DNA of 64,000 nucleotides, from NCBI GenBank assembly GCA_001931875.2, contig MSJH02000765.1:1-64000 (forward strand), in the 5' to 3' direction. Shown piece after piece: positions 1-10,905 of this stretch. The DNA is from Byssochlamys sp. IMV 00236. Lineage: Eukaryota; Ascomycota; Eurotiomycetes; Eurotiales; Thermoascaceae. A program made the translations under genes and the position numbers. The notes below the pieces were generated by a model that did not search any database, was not told where the DNA came from, and saw only the letters and a program-made list of their open reading frames with translations. Position 1 is the stretch's first letter; each line of letters begins with the position of its first letter.

Positions 1-1781
1 CAACTGATTTTTGGAATATTCCGTCAAAGTTTCTCTTAAGTTTGGCCCGTTTACAATTGACTTTATGGCACAATCGGATTCTCTGTCTCACTCCCTTGCA
101 ATTCTAGACACTGGTGGTTAGCCTAGGCTCCTTTTAATCGAGCGTTTAACCAACAAATAGCGCAAAAAGCACCCTGGTCATTTTCTGCTAGGGGCCGCAT
201 TACGAACCATAATACAAATAGCCATGATCGTGATACATAATAATAATACTCTAACTAGCCCAGGAACCGATTCTCTCATATTTGTTTCTTCCTCATTTTT
301 AGAGCAGTGTTTTGACCGATACTATAGATCCGGCATGAGCATCTAGTGATCCGTGCATCAAGTTAGATATGGTAATGGCGTACGAACACCCGGTCACGAA
401 CTACGAACTCTGGTAGCCCATTATTGCGCAAGCTTTTTTTTCTCTCTTGGCCTTATACTCTATTGGATGTCCAGCCAAAATTAGCTGGCTGGACGCCCCA
501 ACGCAGCGCCTCTCGAATTATACCATAGACGCTAGTTAGTTAACTAGGTGTTGTTATCTGTCAGCGGGTATCTACTCCGTAAGTACTCCTATGGTAACTA
601 CTCAGTGAGCGCTACGCTTACCGATGGCGCTGAGCATGTGAAGGTTGATCGGTTATCACAAAAAAAAAAAGATGATATCCTGATTAGACTCGTCGAATTT
701 GATGTCGTTCGTTTTCGGGAATATATCAGAGACGTACTCCGTACATGGCGATGGAACGAAAGTCAAGCATTCGCGCTCTGACGTTGTGAATCGTGTGCGG
801 TGGAGCTCTTCTTCTTTGAGTGGTTAGATTGACGTTCCAATCTTACCGACAAGCCCGACTTGGATCTAGTCAGATAATCTGATTAGGCGAGTGTGAAAGG
901 CCAAACGAGATGATCCGAATTGATTAGATGTAACCTCCTCTACTTAGGAACAATCCACTCTATTTATCTAACTCGATAACTAGGTATGGTATAGATGCAT
1001 TTCTAGATCCCGATAACTTTCCTTCCCTGAGATCGAAGTCGCTTGGGTATCGATCTTCGACGATTAATTAGGAATAGCGAGGAAGAATATCAAATTCTAT
1101 CTTTGTCGCCTTTAGGGTCAGGCAGATCTAGTTAGAAATGCATTTCCGCAAGTAGTTTCCTACTTCTCTTGCAATGCATAACTACTAAGACATAATTATT
1201 TGAGGTTTCCCTGTGGTGACAAAATGAGGCGGCCTTGCAAGTATTACCATAATGTAGGATAGTTAAGGTAGCTCACTAAAGAAATCTGATCTAGTAGATG
1301 GCCATGTCCAGACTCTGTAAATATAACAGAAGTAAGCTCAGTGCGCATTTTGGTCATATTATAAATTGCCAGCCGTGATATGTATCCGTTTCGCCTTGGC
1401 TACGAGGCGCATACTTGTATAGGAGGTTGATTTACTTTCGATAAGGGAGCACAGTAGTACTTGACAATTTAATGAATTGAATTCGGTCGACCTTGCGAGG
1501 TATGTGAGGGTCGGAAACTCCATGCGCCATTCTCACATGATAAGATATAGCCGGGAAAGGGTCTCTGGGATGGATTTGAATCTAGGGGTCGCATGCGAAT
1601 ATCTAGAAAAATGTGAGACTTCAGGACGAAGTGCTCAAATAGAATGATTGCGCAGAATGGACAATTTATAAGAAGTCCACGATGTTGGTACTCTACAAGC
1701 GTGGATCTATCTATTCTCCGTCGTAGTATAGGTTTAAACAAACAACTTGTCCTCGTTGCTTGGAAAGATATACTGATCAAG
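1..1781. other. intergenic, no gene recognised
   Basis: AT-rich sequence with only short, frame-broken ORFs. An ORF at 548-781 has no recognisable family and no signal or motif, so I do not call it. Two copies of the short motif TACTCCGTA lie at about 573 and 735. I see no tRNA, LTR or transposase trace. Confidence 0.6.
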
Positions 1782-2582
1782 ATGCGGTGGGAGGTCTCTT
1801 TTTTGTTTTCGGCCCTCTTCTTTCTGATCACGGTCAACGCGCAATACGGAGATGATGCCTGTCCAGCTCCTGAACCAGAAGGACCTACGTATCCTGCTGT
1901 GCCGCCGCCTTCGATGAAGCCATCGCATCCTCCATCACACCCGCACCCGCACCCGAAGCCAACGCGAACACCTATGCCAACACCAAGCCCTGGTGCTCCC
2001 TGCACGCCTTGTATCCCTAGCACGACTACGGAAATAAGTACCATCACCGATACAGCCACAGAGACGACCACTATCACCGAACCGCCTGAAACAGTCACAG
2101 CCACTGCAACAGAAACGACCACGGCCACTGTAACAACCGAAGTGCCTGTTACATGCATGGACACCCCACCAGCAGATTATGATCTGGGCACCTGCCCCAA
2201 CACGGCTCCAAGGATTCGAGGCACATACAGCGTCCTCTTCGCAGGGACGTATTATATCTATGGCGATTTGCCAAAACTTATGAACGCCATTTGTGATCGC
2301 ATGGAGAATTCGTGCCATGCACCTGAGTCGTCTGTTGAGCGGTGTCGAGCTGCTGAAGCTGCAGCGAACCAGTTCACCGGTGACGAAGCGGTTGCAGTGT
2401 GGAATGAGATCATGGCACCGTGTGTCCATCAGCCTGCCGTTCGCAGACTGAGAGGAAGAAGCGCAAGAGACCAAGGTGTTGGGAGCCTGAAGACAGAAGA
2501 AACCATCACTGGTGTCGACCACGTCGCGCTAAGTGAAGAACAACTCCGTGATCACGATTATGTTGTGAAGCTGGACATCTAG
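1782..2582 (+). CDS. Predicted secreted Pro/Thr-rich hypothetical protein
   Basis: Function unknown. I start at the ATG at 1782 rather than the in-frame ATG at 1644, because the 1782 start gives a clean signal peptide: MRWE, then a hydrophobic core, then a cleavage region ending VNAQ. This yields 266 residues without introns. After the signal come a Pro-rich stretch with alternating His-Pro pairs (about residues 30-60), a Thr/Glu/Val-rich stretch of the O-glycosylated type (about 65-125), and a C-terminal region of about 130 residues with several Cys. A mucin-like stalk followed by a Cys-containing module suggests a cell-wall or secreted protein. There is no hydrophobic C-terminus, so no GPI anchor is predicted. 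The exact fold and role are not recognisable to me. Confidence 0.6.
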   Translation: MRWEVSFLFSALFFLITVNAQYGDDACPAPEPEGPTYPAVPPPSMKPSHPPSHPHPHPKPTRTPMPTPSPGAPCTPCIPSTTTEISTITDTATETTTITEPPETVTATATETTTATVTTEVPVTCMDTPPADYDLGTCPNTAPRIRGTYSVLFAGTYYIYGDLPKLMNAICDRMENSCHAPESSVERCRAAEAAANQFTGDEAVAVWNEIMAPCVHQPAVRRLRGRSARDQGVGSLKTEETITGVDHVALSEEQLRDHDYVVKLDI

Positions 2583-3787
2583 CGATGGCGACACGCGACC
2601 AATTCGAGTATGGAGGGAGGCATTTATTGACGAGAGGAGGAAGTGTGTTTGTATAGGTACCTAAGTTAGTTATTGCTCTTAGCGTAGTCAGCTAATACTA
2701 TTATTCTTCCAAATAAAAGATTCCAAAATTATCATAAATAAGAAAAGCAATAAGATTCAGCTTAATTGAGGCTCAAACCAGACTTTTCTCAGTCCTGCCA
2801 TGATCTTTCTGACGGATCCAGCCAGCAATTGACCTTAACTAGGTAGTTGATATATTTAACTACCATCTAGACTGGCCCAGGCGGCTGGAGTCTGGATCAC
2901 TCTCGCTTAGCCTTTCTAAAGATGGATGTACTGTACAAATGGATCCGTGAGAGAGCACTATATAACTTTAGGTCGTCTACTCTCTCCATCGTCTCCATTT
3001 GTTTTAAAACCATTACCCAACGAGGCGGATAGAGAGTCTCCTCGTCTGCTCCGTCTGCTCAGCGCGGCAACGACCGGAGATCGCGCCACACGAGCCGTGG
3101 GTCTGATCGGCTAGAGCCAGTTTAGAGTAGAGCCCCCCCGCCATCGCTTATTCTAGATTGTCATCATTATTATTTGTATGCCATCCCTGCCTCGCGACAA
3201 TACTCTGGGGATTCTGGCTTGGATTAATCGCACCAGCATTAGCTAGCTGTACTGGCAGTCAGTATGGAGTTCTCGTGCATGTTCATCATGTTAAAAAAGC
3301 CATTCCCAACTGGGCAACTCCCCTCGTAGAACCTTCTGGAAGCTTCTGTCGTGTCACGCTTCTCGGAGGCTGCTCGTGCCCTCACGTCACTGCTCGAGGC
3401 TTCGCTTCATTCAAGAATCCCAACCTCTTCGCCAGTGAGGAACACTGAAGAATCAATTTCTCGACTATCAGACGCTAGACTGCAAGAATCGTTTTATCCA
3501 GCAAGGTCTATGGTACGGAGCATTCCGTCCCTCGCTCGTCCTCCAAGAACGTTCTACGCAATTCGAAACAGCTGATCCCCGCTGTTGGCCGTCATCTACT
3601 CAGGAACTCTTCCGTCATCGACCTCACCCAACGTCCTCCTTCAAGCGTACTTCACCATCGCACGTTGTTTCCTTCTCATATAGTCTGATTGGATTCCGCA
3701 AACTTCAGTCTACTTTCTGTTGTATATTTTTTTAGACACAAGACAACACCTTCTTACCCTCACATTGCTACGTAACCCTTTCACATT
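2583..3787. other. intergenic; promoter and leader of the J-protein gene
   Basis: The ORFs here (2926-3114, 3158-3448, 3351-3575) are short, overlap one another and show no family. The right-hand half is CT-rich, as usual near fungal transcription starts, and carries the heat-shock elements listed separately. Confidence 0.6.
3328..3347 (+). promoter_or_regulatory. Heat shock element, four perfect alternating units
   Basis: The 20 bases at 3328-3347 read as nGAAn-nTTCn-nGAAn-nTTCn with every GAA/TTC core intact, which is the canonical Hsf1 site. It lies about 440 bp upstream of the J-protein start codon. A second partial site (GAAC-GTTC, then ATTCGAA) is at about 3545-3567. Four perfect units by chance are unlikely, and Hsp40 genes are classical Hsf1 targets, so the assignment is well supported, although binding is inferred. 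Confidence 0.7.
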
Positions 3788-5077
3788 ATGGTTGCGGAGA
3801 CCAAACTATACGACTCCCTAGGCATTAGCCCTAGTGCCTCTCAAGAAGAGATCAAGAAAGCCTACAGGTATGTGAATTGCTAGCACTTCTAATCCTTCTG
3901 AGTTTTCTTGACACTGACAACTTCTTTCAAACAGGAAAGCTGCATTGAGGTGGCACCCTGACAAGAACAAGGACAACCCTCAAGCATCAGAGAAGTTCAA
4001 AGGTATGTAGTCCTTCGAAATTTACCATTTTCCATCGTGAACCAATGCTAACTTCATACAGAGGTTTCACAAGCATACGAAGTCCTTTCCGATCCTGAGA
4101 AACGCAAGGTCTACGACCAATATGGTCTAGAATTCCTCCTACGCGGCGGTGCCGCTCCTCCGCCCGGTGCTGAAGCTGGCGGCACTCCTTTCGGCGCTGG
4201 TGGTATGCCTGGTGGTTTCTCCTTCGGTGGTATGCCCGGCGGCGGTGGCGCCCGTACATTCCACTTCACGACCGGTCCAGGAGCTGGAGGCGGCTTCCGG
4301 TTCAGCTCAGCCGACGACATCTTCAAAAACTTTGCCAAGAGCGGTGGTGGTGGAGCGGATATGGATGATGATCTCTTTTCGACGATGTTTGGTGCCGGCC
4401 TGGGCGGAGGCGGTGGTGGTTTCAAGACTAGGGGAGGCCCAGGCGGATTCCAGCAGCAAGCTCGTCGTGCACCAACCCCGGAGCCTACTGTAGTGGAAAA
4501 GGATCTGCCAGTCACTTTGGAGGAGATGTTCCACGGAACAACAAAGAAGGTCGTGACCAAGAGCAAGGTGTTCGACCCGAGTGGAAAGCGTACTACACAA
4601 GAGGTTACCCTGGAAGCCAACATCAAACCTGGTCTGCGGGCTGGTTCCAAGATCAAGTACCGGAATGTCGGAGACCAGGAAGAGGGTGGCAAGCAGGATG
4701 TTCACCTGATCGTCAAGGAGGTAAGTTACTATCATTATACGCACGAATATCTAGAATCCGGTGCTAACTCTATCCTTTAGAAAGAGCATCCCGTCTTCAA
4801 GCGCCAGGGTGACAACCTGATCGTGACCGTCGAATTGAGCCTGAAAGAGGCATTGACCGGCTGGGAGCGCATTGTCAAGACGATCGACGGGAAGTCACTG
4901 CGTGTCTCTAAGCCCGGTCCTACGCAACCGGGTCACGAAGAGCACTTCCCCGGTCAGGGTATGCCCAACTCTAGGAAGCCGGGCGAACGCGGAGACTTGG
5001 TTGTCCGCGTGAACGTCAAGTTCCCTCCAAGCCTCACCTCTGCCCAGAAAGATATTCTGAAGGACGTTCTGCCATGA
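3788..5077 (+). CDS. Type II J-protein (Hsp40), Sis1/Psi1/DNAJB1-like
   Basis: Co-chaperone that stimulates Hsp70 ATPase in the cytosol and nucleus. Exons 3788-3867, 3935-4002, 4062-4720 and 4781-5077 give 367 residues. The J domain is at the N-terminus (about 4-70) with the HPD motif (WHPDKNK), encoded across the first intron junctions. A Gly/Phe-rich region follows (about 75-165) with repeated GGMPGG-type segments. After it comes a segment like a substrate-binding domain (VTLEEMFHGTTKKV) and a second beta domain starting LIVTVELSLKEALTGWERIVKTIDG. The Cys-rich zinc-finger of type I (Ydj1) proteins is absent, so this is type II. The C-terminus ends KDILKDVLP. A perfect heat shock element upstream fits heat-inducible expression. 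Confidence 0.93.
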
Positions 5078-5445
5078 GCTGTTATTTTTGAGCGAGAACT
5101 TTTATGATTGATGTTGTTGCATTTCAGGCGTTTTGGGATGACCCGGTCTGGTCGGGTGGTGTCGATTGCAACCTTTATGCTATGTTTGTGCCTCGTCTTT
5201 ATAATATTTCCTAATTCTCGGCCTGGTTGCTATTGGACATGATAAGAGAAATTCCAAAAGATATCCAATTTCCATTAATTAGACTTGATAGAGAATTGTA
5301 ATAAATTAATTCTGGCAATTTTCGATGCGTTCCCTCTGTGATGTCATCCCTAACTGGGCTAGACCGAATCTGGGCGGGCGGACCGCCTTCTCCAGACCCC
5401 GAGATAACAACGCCGCAATTGGCATTCGTACACACGCTTCCCAAA

Positions 5446-7240
5446 ATGAGAAGACGGATTACTTTCGCCCAGGGACCAGATTCGCCCTTTGACCAGGATC
5501 AAGTCCAGTTGACCAGCGATGCATTGAAGCTTCGAGGCCTGGATGCCGCCCGTGAGGAGCGAGTTACCTTTGGCTTCAACGAGCTCCCGTCGGAGGTAGC
5601 TTTATACCTACAACCAAACGTGATACTGGCCCAAGCTAACTACCGTATAGCTCTGGAATGTCCTGAAGCATGCACATGAACTCCATATCAGATGGGCCAC
5701 TGAGCGGCCATTTGAAGCTGTCGTTCCCTTTTCCAGCAGGGTGTCTCCCGGTTTACATGTCTTCTTTACCCCGGTCGATTCGCAGCGATTGACGTACGTG
5801 CTTCGAGCTTTCTATACGGTATATACGCGATACTAATTGGCAATCGCAGAGAGGGACTTTGCCCGCTGCTCAAGAAGGCATTCAGCGAGGAATTGAAGTG
5901 TACGCTGCCAGAGGTAAGCTTATCAGTGCCACCGCCTCGTTGGATCGCTTGTTGACACTAGGAAAGATATCGTTTACGACTCCGCCCCTGATTTCTCAGC
6001 GATTCGCATCTGTTGCATCTTATCAGTTTTACAGCCTCTTGCCCTCGATTAGTGAACTCGTTACATATATTCAGCAGAAATTATGTCCATCGTCGGATGC
6101 GGAATGCCAGAACCATGCCTCGTCGCTTCTATCTGCAGATTACCTCGACATTGACTACGACCGTATATCGCATGCTCTGACCGTCTCGGCGTATTGGGCC
6201 AAGTCTCCAGAGGGGAAAGGATGGATAACAGACGTCGGGAAGGGTGAGCTCGGGATGGAGAAGATAGAGGTTGGGCTGCTGAGCAGCCAGCCAGCTACGG
6301 AGCCAGAGGAATTGTCTGTCGCTGGATTATTGGCCGTCATCGGAGAGGATGACCATCCGCGTATGTTTCGTGTCATTCTTGCTGAAGATGGATTATTAAC
6401 ATTTTCGCAGATGGCACCATGTTCTCTTTCCCGTCGCGACATCATCCGCTACCGGAGGCTGCGGACTATACAGTCTCATTCCTGGCACCAACCGGCCTTC
6501 ATCCGACGATGAAGATCTCGATTCCTCGTTCCTCTCTGTCTGCACCGCCAGCTCCTGCAGATGCGACATGTGCTCTTCATTCCTATCTCACGCTACCATC
6601 CCCAATATTCGCCGATAAGTACCAGCTCTCAACCACCGATCGTCTTTTCCTGGAGTCCCATAACCTGGCTGCTCTACGCACCATTTCGGGTGAGACGGAT
6701 CTGGAAGCTCCCGATTGGGTCACTTCTCGCTGGGGCTCGAATCTCCTTCTGGAACTGGCGACGCCTGCAGAAACCGACTCGGCCAAGGAGGACTGGGAAG
6801 TTACCATACCACTTCACCTCCGCTACCTGAAACCATCTCCATCTGGAAACCGCACGGTATCTGTTCCCTGGCCTATCGTTTTCTGGGCTTGCACAGCTGA
6901 GGAAGGAACCAAAATGGGCGTCAACCCGTTCGACCGTGTAAATCTCGGCTGGGAGGGTCTCTTCGGACCCAAGACCATGTTCTACCAGTTATCTCCCTCA
7001 CCTTCGAAAGACAAGACTTCAGAAGTCCAGTCCCGACTGGTTGAGCAGCTAGACGTCCCCGTTCTCGAAATCAAGGAAGGTCTGGAAGGAATCGTCCAAG
7101 CCAGGACCATTGAAATTGGTACCATCATTATCGTTGCTCTCGGATTCCTCTGGGCGCTGTGGAAACTTATATCAGTGACCGGCTCTTCCGGAAACCAGAA
7201 AAAGGATGAGACCGTCAAATCTGGCAAAAAGGATAAATAA
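5446..7240 (+). CDS. pbn1: Pbn1/PIG-X-like subunit of GPI mannosyltransferase I
   Basis: ER membrane partner of the Gpi14/PIG-M mannosyltransferase that adds the first mannose to the GPI precursor; it stabilises the catalytic subunit. Exons 5446-5595, 5651-5793, 5850-5913, 5967-6360 and 6411-7240 give 526 residues. The start MRRRITFAQG is the usual beginning of fungal Pbn1 proteins, followed by LRGLDAAREERVTFGFNELPSE. In the middle is SFTTPPLISQRF and the conserved SVPWPIVFWAC about 110 residues before the end. One C-terminal membrane segment (about residues 483-503) is followed by a Lys-rich cytosolic tail, as expected for a lumenal type I protein. For intron 3 the first AG (5961) is too near the branch-like TTGAC and breaks frame; the AG at 5966 keeps frame. 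GPI synthesis links it to the GPI-type carboxypeptidase later in the window. Confidence 0.85.
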
Positions 7241-9639
7241 TTGGACTGCACGCATACCCGACAAGATATAAAGATACCATTCTGTTCCATAATGAATTCA
7301 CGCTCCCCTGTCGATTACCTTGGCCTTTCTAAACCAGAACCTGTATACCGTATGATCCTTTCTACATACATAGCTGTGCGACACTCGAATCAATCCTCTC
7401 TTGTCTCTTCGATAGTAAAACAAAAAAGACCTTCCCTATATCATCTCGACAACATCTCGAGAGAATCTTGAGAAATTATGTATTTCCAGTACCGCTCGAG
7501 TCCGGAACAGGAATTAATTAGCTGGTTCTTCCATATTTCGTAGCAGGGAACCAAGAACCAACTTCTTATTCACACAGAAGGAGAAGTCGGCGTTCTATAA
7601 GATCAGCATCGGGATCAAGTATCTATCCTACATACCTATAGGAAGGAATAAAGTAATTATAAGGGAAAAAGAGATATATAGCTACGAGTTAATAAAGTAG
7701 ATGCACATAACTGCATACTTGTACGTAGGTAATATGAGCGAAGAAATATTTACATTAGGAACCGCGACGTACTTGTCTCCTCGACGCGTCGTATCATACT
7801 TATCACATCACATCACCCAAGCCATACAAAACTCAACTTCACACATCGCAACTGCCATTTTTCTTCTCCACATCCCTCGAAACATGCGAGAGATAGTGAT
7901 GAAAAAAAAAAATGGGGTATTGAGATGCGTATACACGATTATGTATATACTTTGATGAAATTCCAAAGATTGAACAAGTAGAATCAGGGACGACAACGGC
8001 GGTATGAAGAAAGGATAGAGAAAAGATAAGAAAAACCAATATCGAGGAAGAGAGAGATGTGTGTAAGATTGGGGAGTAGAAGAGGAAGAAAAACACCACG
8101 TAAGCGGATGAGTATCGCAGACTCCTTGGACAATGGGACATTGCCAAGAACACTTGTGTGGTTTTTTTTCCCGGATCTCCTGTCTCTCCTCTCTCGTGTC
8201 TTCACTCGATATAGTTTTTCTTGTCGTATCCTTTACACACGGATGCCGTGGTGTAAGAGTCGTCCTGATGATTGATATGCCCGCCCACCCACCAGCCCAC
8301 CCACCCAAGGTGTAAACACCCCTGAAAACTAGGAGAAAAACCCACAAGGGTCGAAAACCGATCAGGTACTTTAGACCAGTTTCACCAATGTAGGGCCTAC
8401 ATAGTAGGACTTGAGTTGGTTGTAGAGGCCCAGGTCGACCAACGGACGCCTGAAAAGGGAAAACTGGACGTTCCACCGATCTTGTTGATGTGCTACCCGC
8501 GTACTCAAGATCGGAGAGGTATTGGGAGCCAACTGGAAGTCAAGTAACCCGTGGGAAAAAAGTGAGGAAAGGGGGGAGAAGGGGGTATTTATACCTTTGT
8601 GGCCAGGGGAATAACGGCGCTAGTAGCAAGCGAGGGTTCGAATATTTGCGTTGTTTGTACAGAGGGTTTGTTTGGTCAAGTGATGTTATTTTGATTGGAG
8701 GGGGTTGGGTTGTGTTGTTCGATGTTAGAATGGCTACTTGGTGGATTGGTGGTTGTGATATTGGCGATGTTGCGCATTGTGATCGACTACCCGCCAGAAG
8801 GGAAGGGTGGTGGGTGCTGTCGAGGAAAATCAAATCTTCAGAAGGTATAATGCGGCAGGCTACGAGGGTATTACTTGGCATTCTTCTATCTGTCAGGAGC
8901 TGATCCTGGGTGACTACATGGTATGTTAGAGATTGATGATGAGATATGGCGGATATCTAAAGAGCGTGGTGAACTTCGGTATTGTATAGTAGCCCTCACA
9001 CAGAACATCCCGGAACCGAGTAACTTCGTGACAAGTCAAATGGTAGTCTATTGGCCTTTTCGAAGCCATAGTTACTGGAGTAGAAGTAGTGAAGTCCTCA
9101 AGGTTATATCGTGATATTCGTCGATGCTCTTCTACAAACGTAAGAACTTCGATAACGTGGTGACTACTAGTTGCGATTGAGTATCAGTTCTTCATTTTAA
9201 TCCTCGAAAAAGAAAAAGGAGACACATCAGTAGAGCGACGGTATCAAGCTTGCTTGAACTACGCGATCAAACACCCGCGTTATATCCCTGTACTGTATCA
9301 AGGAGGTCTGAAAACCATAGAGTTCAACGGAATGCAGATGATGACTGGGACAGATCGCATGATCGATATAACTCTATATGGATATAGTGGTATCAGATCC
9401 TTGGCGATTTCTTGCTAATGTCAAGCTCGAAATTACGTTTAGTTTACGATGAACATCTATATTTCTCCTCTAAATTAAGATAAATTCTGAAACGGAAAAA
9501 TGTAGCCATGTAAGCTCATGAACTAATTATAAGAAAAATAATCTTCTAAGAGGGGAGTAGTGACTATCTGTCTAACCCGTCTAGGGCGTAGAAAAATCCA
9601 TCTGACCAAAAACGCCGTCATAACCGTTAAAAAGTCGCT
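7241..9639. other. 2.4 kb without recognisable gene
   Basis: No frame here resembles a known protein. The longest ORFs (7808-8476 minus, 8490-8903 plus) are low-complexity readings of biased DNA and lack a plausible fold. From about 7850 to 8260 the minus strand is strongly pyrimidine-rich, the pattern seen around fungal transcription starts. A six-run C3 tract lies at 8280-8306 and G-rich runs at about 8565-8590. A non-coding transcript or a long flavohemoglobin 3-prime region is possible but not shown. Confidence 0.5.
8280..8306 (-). other. Potential G-quadruplex (six G3 runs on minus strand)
   Basis: The plus strand has six CCC runs at 8280-8282, 8284-8286, 8288-8290, 8296-8298, 8300-8302 and 8304-8306, separated by loops of 1, 1, 5, 1 and 1 bases. 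The minus strand therefore carries six GGG runs with very short loops, a strong quadruplex pattern. No gene is assigned on either side within 1 kb. Confidence 0.6.
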
Positions 9640-10905
9640 TTAAGAAGCAGGGACACCACCAGTGCCGAAGAGCTCCAACTTGATCCTAGCTGGCTCGACG
9701 CCAAGCTCCAGCAGTTGCTTCTTCATGGCGGTCATAAAGCTCTCCGGTCCACAGAGATAGTACTCTGTGGTCTTATCGTCGAGGAACAAGTCATCGTTGC
9801 GGTCCAACTTGTGCAGGTTAACCCGCTCAGCATGGTGGTAATCAACACCCTGTTTCTCCGTGGAAGATGGAAGGCTGTTGAAGAATGTCACCTTGAGATT
9901 CGAGTGAGCTTTCGCGGTAGTCTGAATGTGATCCTTGAATGCACGAGCACTTCCGCGGCGCACACCGTGGACAAAGTGAACCTTCCTGTCTGTCTGACCC
10001 GACTTGGAGGTGATCGTGTTGAGAATGGATGTCAGCGGGGTCAGACCAACACCAGCGGAGATGAGAACAATGGGATTCTTGCTGGTGGCCTTCTCGCCAT
10101 CGAAGTCCGCCAGGTAGAAGTCGCCGTAAGGGTGAGAGACAAGGACAACATCGCCCTCCTTTTTGATATCATGGAGGATGTTGGAGATGTAGCCGGGGTG
10201 ACCAGCAGCTTGCGGGTTCGACGGGTTGACTCCCGTTTCCTTCTTGACACTGATACGGTAGTAATCTGGTCGAGGCATATCACTCAGGGAATATTGTCTG
10301 GCCTGAGGGTAGTTGAGGGCCGGAACATCCACCATGACAGAGATATACTGTCCAGGACGGAAAGATGGCAGAGGTTTGCCATCCACGGGCTTCAAGTAGA
10401 AGGAGGTGATCTCATCCGACTCGGGGACCTTCTTTTCGATCTTGAACTCGCGCCAGTCGTTCCAGTCGCCAGCAGAACGGTACAAGCTGGCTTCTTTCTC
10501 GATCAACAGATCAGCCAGTAGCCAGTAGGCGGCAGCCCAAGCATCATGGATCTCTGGCGTCAAAGCATCTCCAAGAACGATCTTCATGGCCGCCAGAAGA
10601 TAAGTTCCGACGATCTTGTAGTGGTCAGGTCTGATGTACAGAGATGCATGCCTTTGGGTGATAAGCTCCACAGTATCATTCAGTGCCGCCAAGTTGTCGA
10701 TGTTGGCAGCATATGCGTACAGAGCACCAGCTAACGCCTTCTGTTGATGCTGAGTCACCTGGTTGGCCGTGTTGAACATTCCATGCAGCTCCGTGTGCTC
10801 ATCGAGCATGTTCTTGTAGAAAGTGGTTGTGATAGCGAGGCCATGCTGCTCGAGCACAGGCACAGTCGCCTTAATGATGTCAGCCTGTTGCGAAGTCAAC
10901 CCCAT
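9640..10905 (-). CDS. fhb: Flavohemoglobin (nitric oxide dioxygenase)
   Basis: Converts NO and O2 to nitrate using NAD(P)H, detoxifying NO from the environment or from nitrite metabolism. Single exon, 421 residues, the normal family length. The globin domain (about 1-150) has the B10 Tyr at about residue 30, the E7 Gln region (TQHQQKALA) and the proximal His at about 86 (RHASLYI). The FAD domain has RQYS at 203-206 and FRPGQYI. The NAD(P) domain has SAGVGLTP at about 283-290 and CGPESF near 385-390. All catalytic hallmarks are present, so it should be active. Aspergilli often have a cytosolic and a mitochondrial paralogue; there is no N-terminal targeting extension here, so this is probably the cytosolic form. 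It is transcribed away from the M19 pseudogene. Confidence 0.95.
   Translation of the reverse strand: MGLTSQQADIIKATVPVLEQHGLAITTTFYKNMLDEHTELHGMFNTANQVTQHQQKALAGALYAYAANIDNLAALNDTVELITQRHASLYIRPDHYKIVGTYLLAAMKIVLGDALTPEIHDAWAAAYWLLADLLIEKEASLYRSAGDWNDWREFKIEKKVPESDEITSFYLKPVDGKPLPSFRPGQYISVMVDVPALNYPQARQYSLSDMPRPDYYRISVKKETGVNPSNPQAAGHPGYISNILHDIKKEGDVVLVSHPYGDFYLADFDGEKATSKNPIVLISAGVGLTPLTSILNTITSKSGQTDRKVHFVHGVRRGSARAFKDHIQTTAKAHSNLKVTFFNSLPSSTEKQGVDYHHAERVNLHKLDRNDDLFLDDKTTEYYLCGPESFMTAMKKQLLELGVEPARIKLELFGTGGVPAS

Noticed and set aside
1540..1620. GGATTTGAATCTAGGGG, resembling a minus-strand tRNA 3-prime part
   Set aside because: No complete cloverleaf can be drawn on either strand.
7808..8476. 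222-codon minus-strand ORF in the gene-free interval
   Set aside because: Composition is dictated by the pyrimidine-rich tract and C3 runs; no domain, signal or homologue-like pattern. Kept only as a possible transcript region.
8625..8650. GGGTTCGAAT sequence resembling a tRNA T-loop
   Set aside because: No acceptor stem, D-arm or anticodon arm can be placed upstream.
8490..8903. 137-codon plus-strand ORF
   Set aside because: Low-complexity translation with many Trp/Gly/Arg from G-rich DNA; no family.
9715..10521. 268-codon plus-strand ORF over flavohemoglobin
   Set aside because: Antisense shadow of a complete conserved gene.
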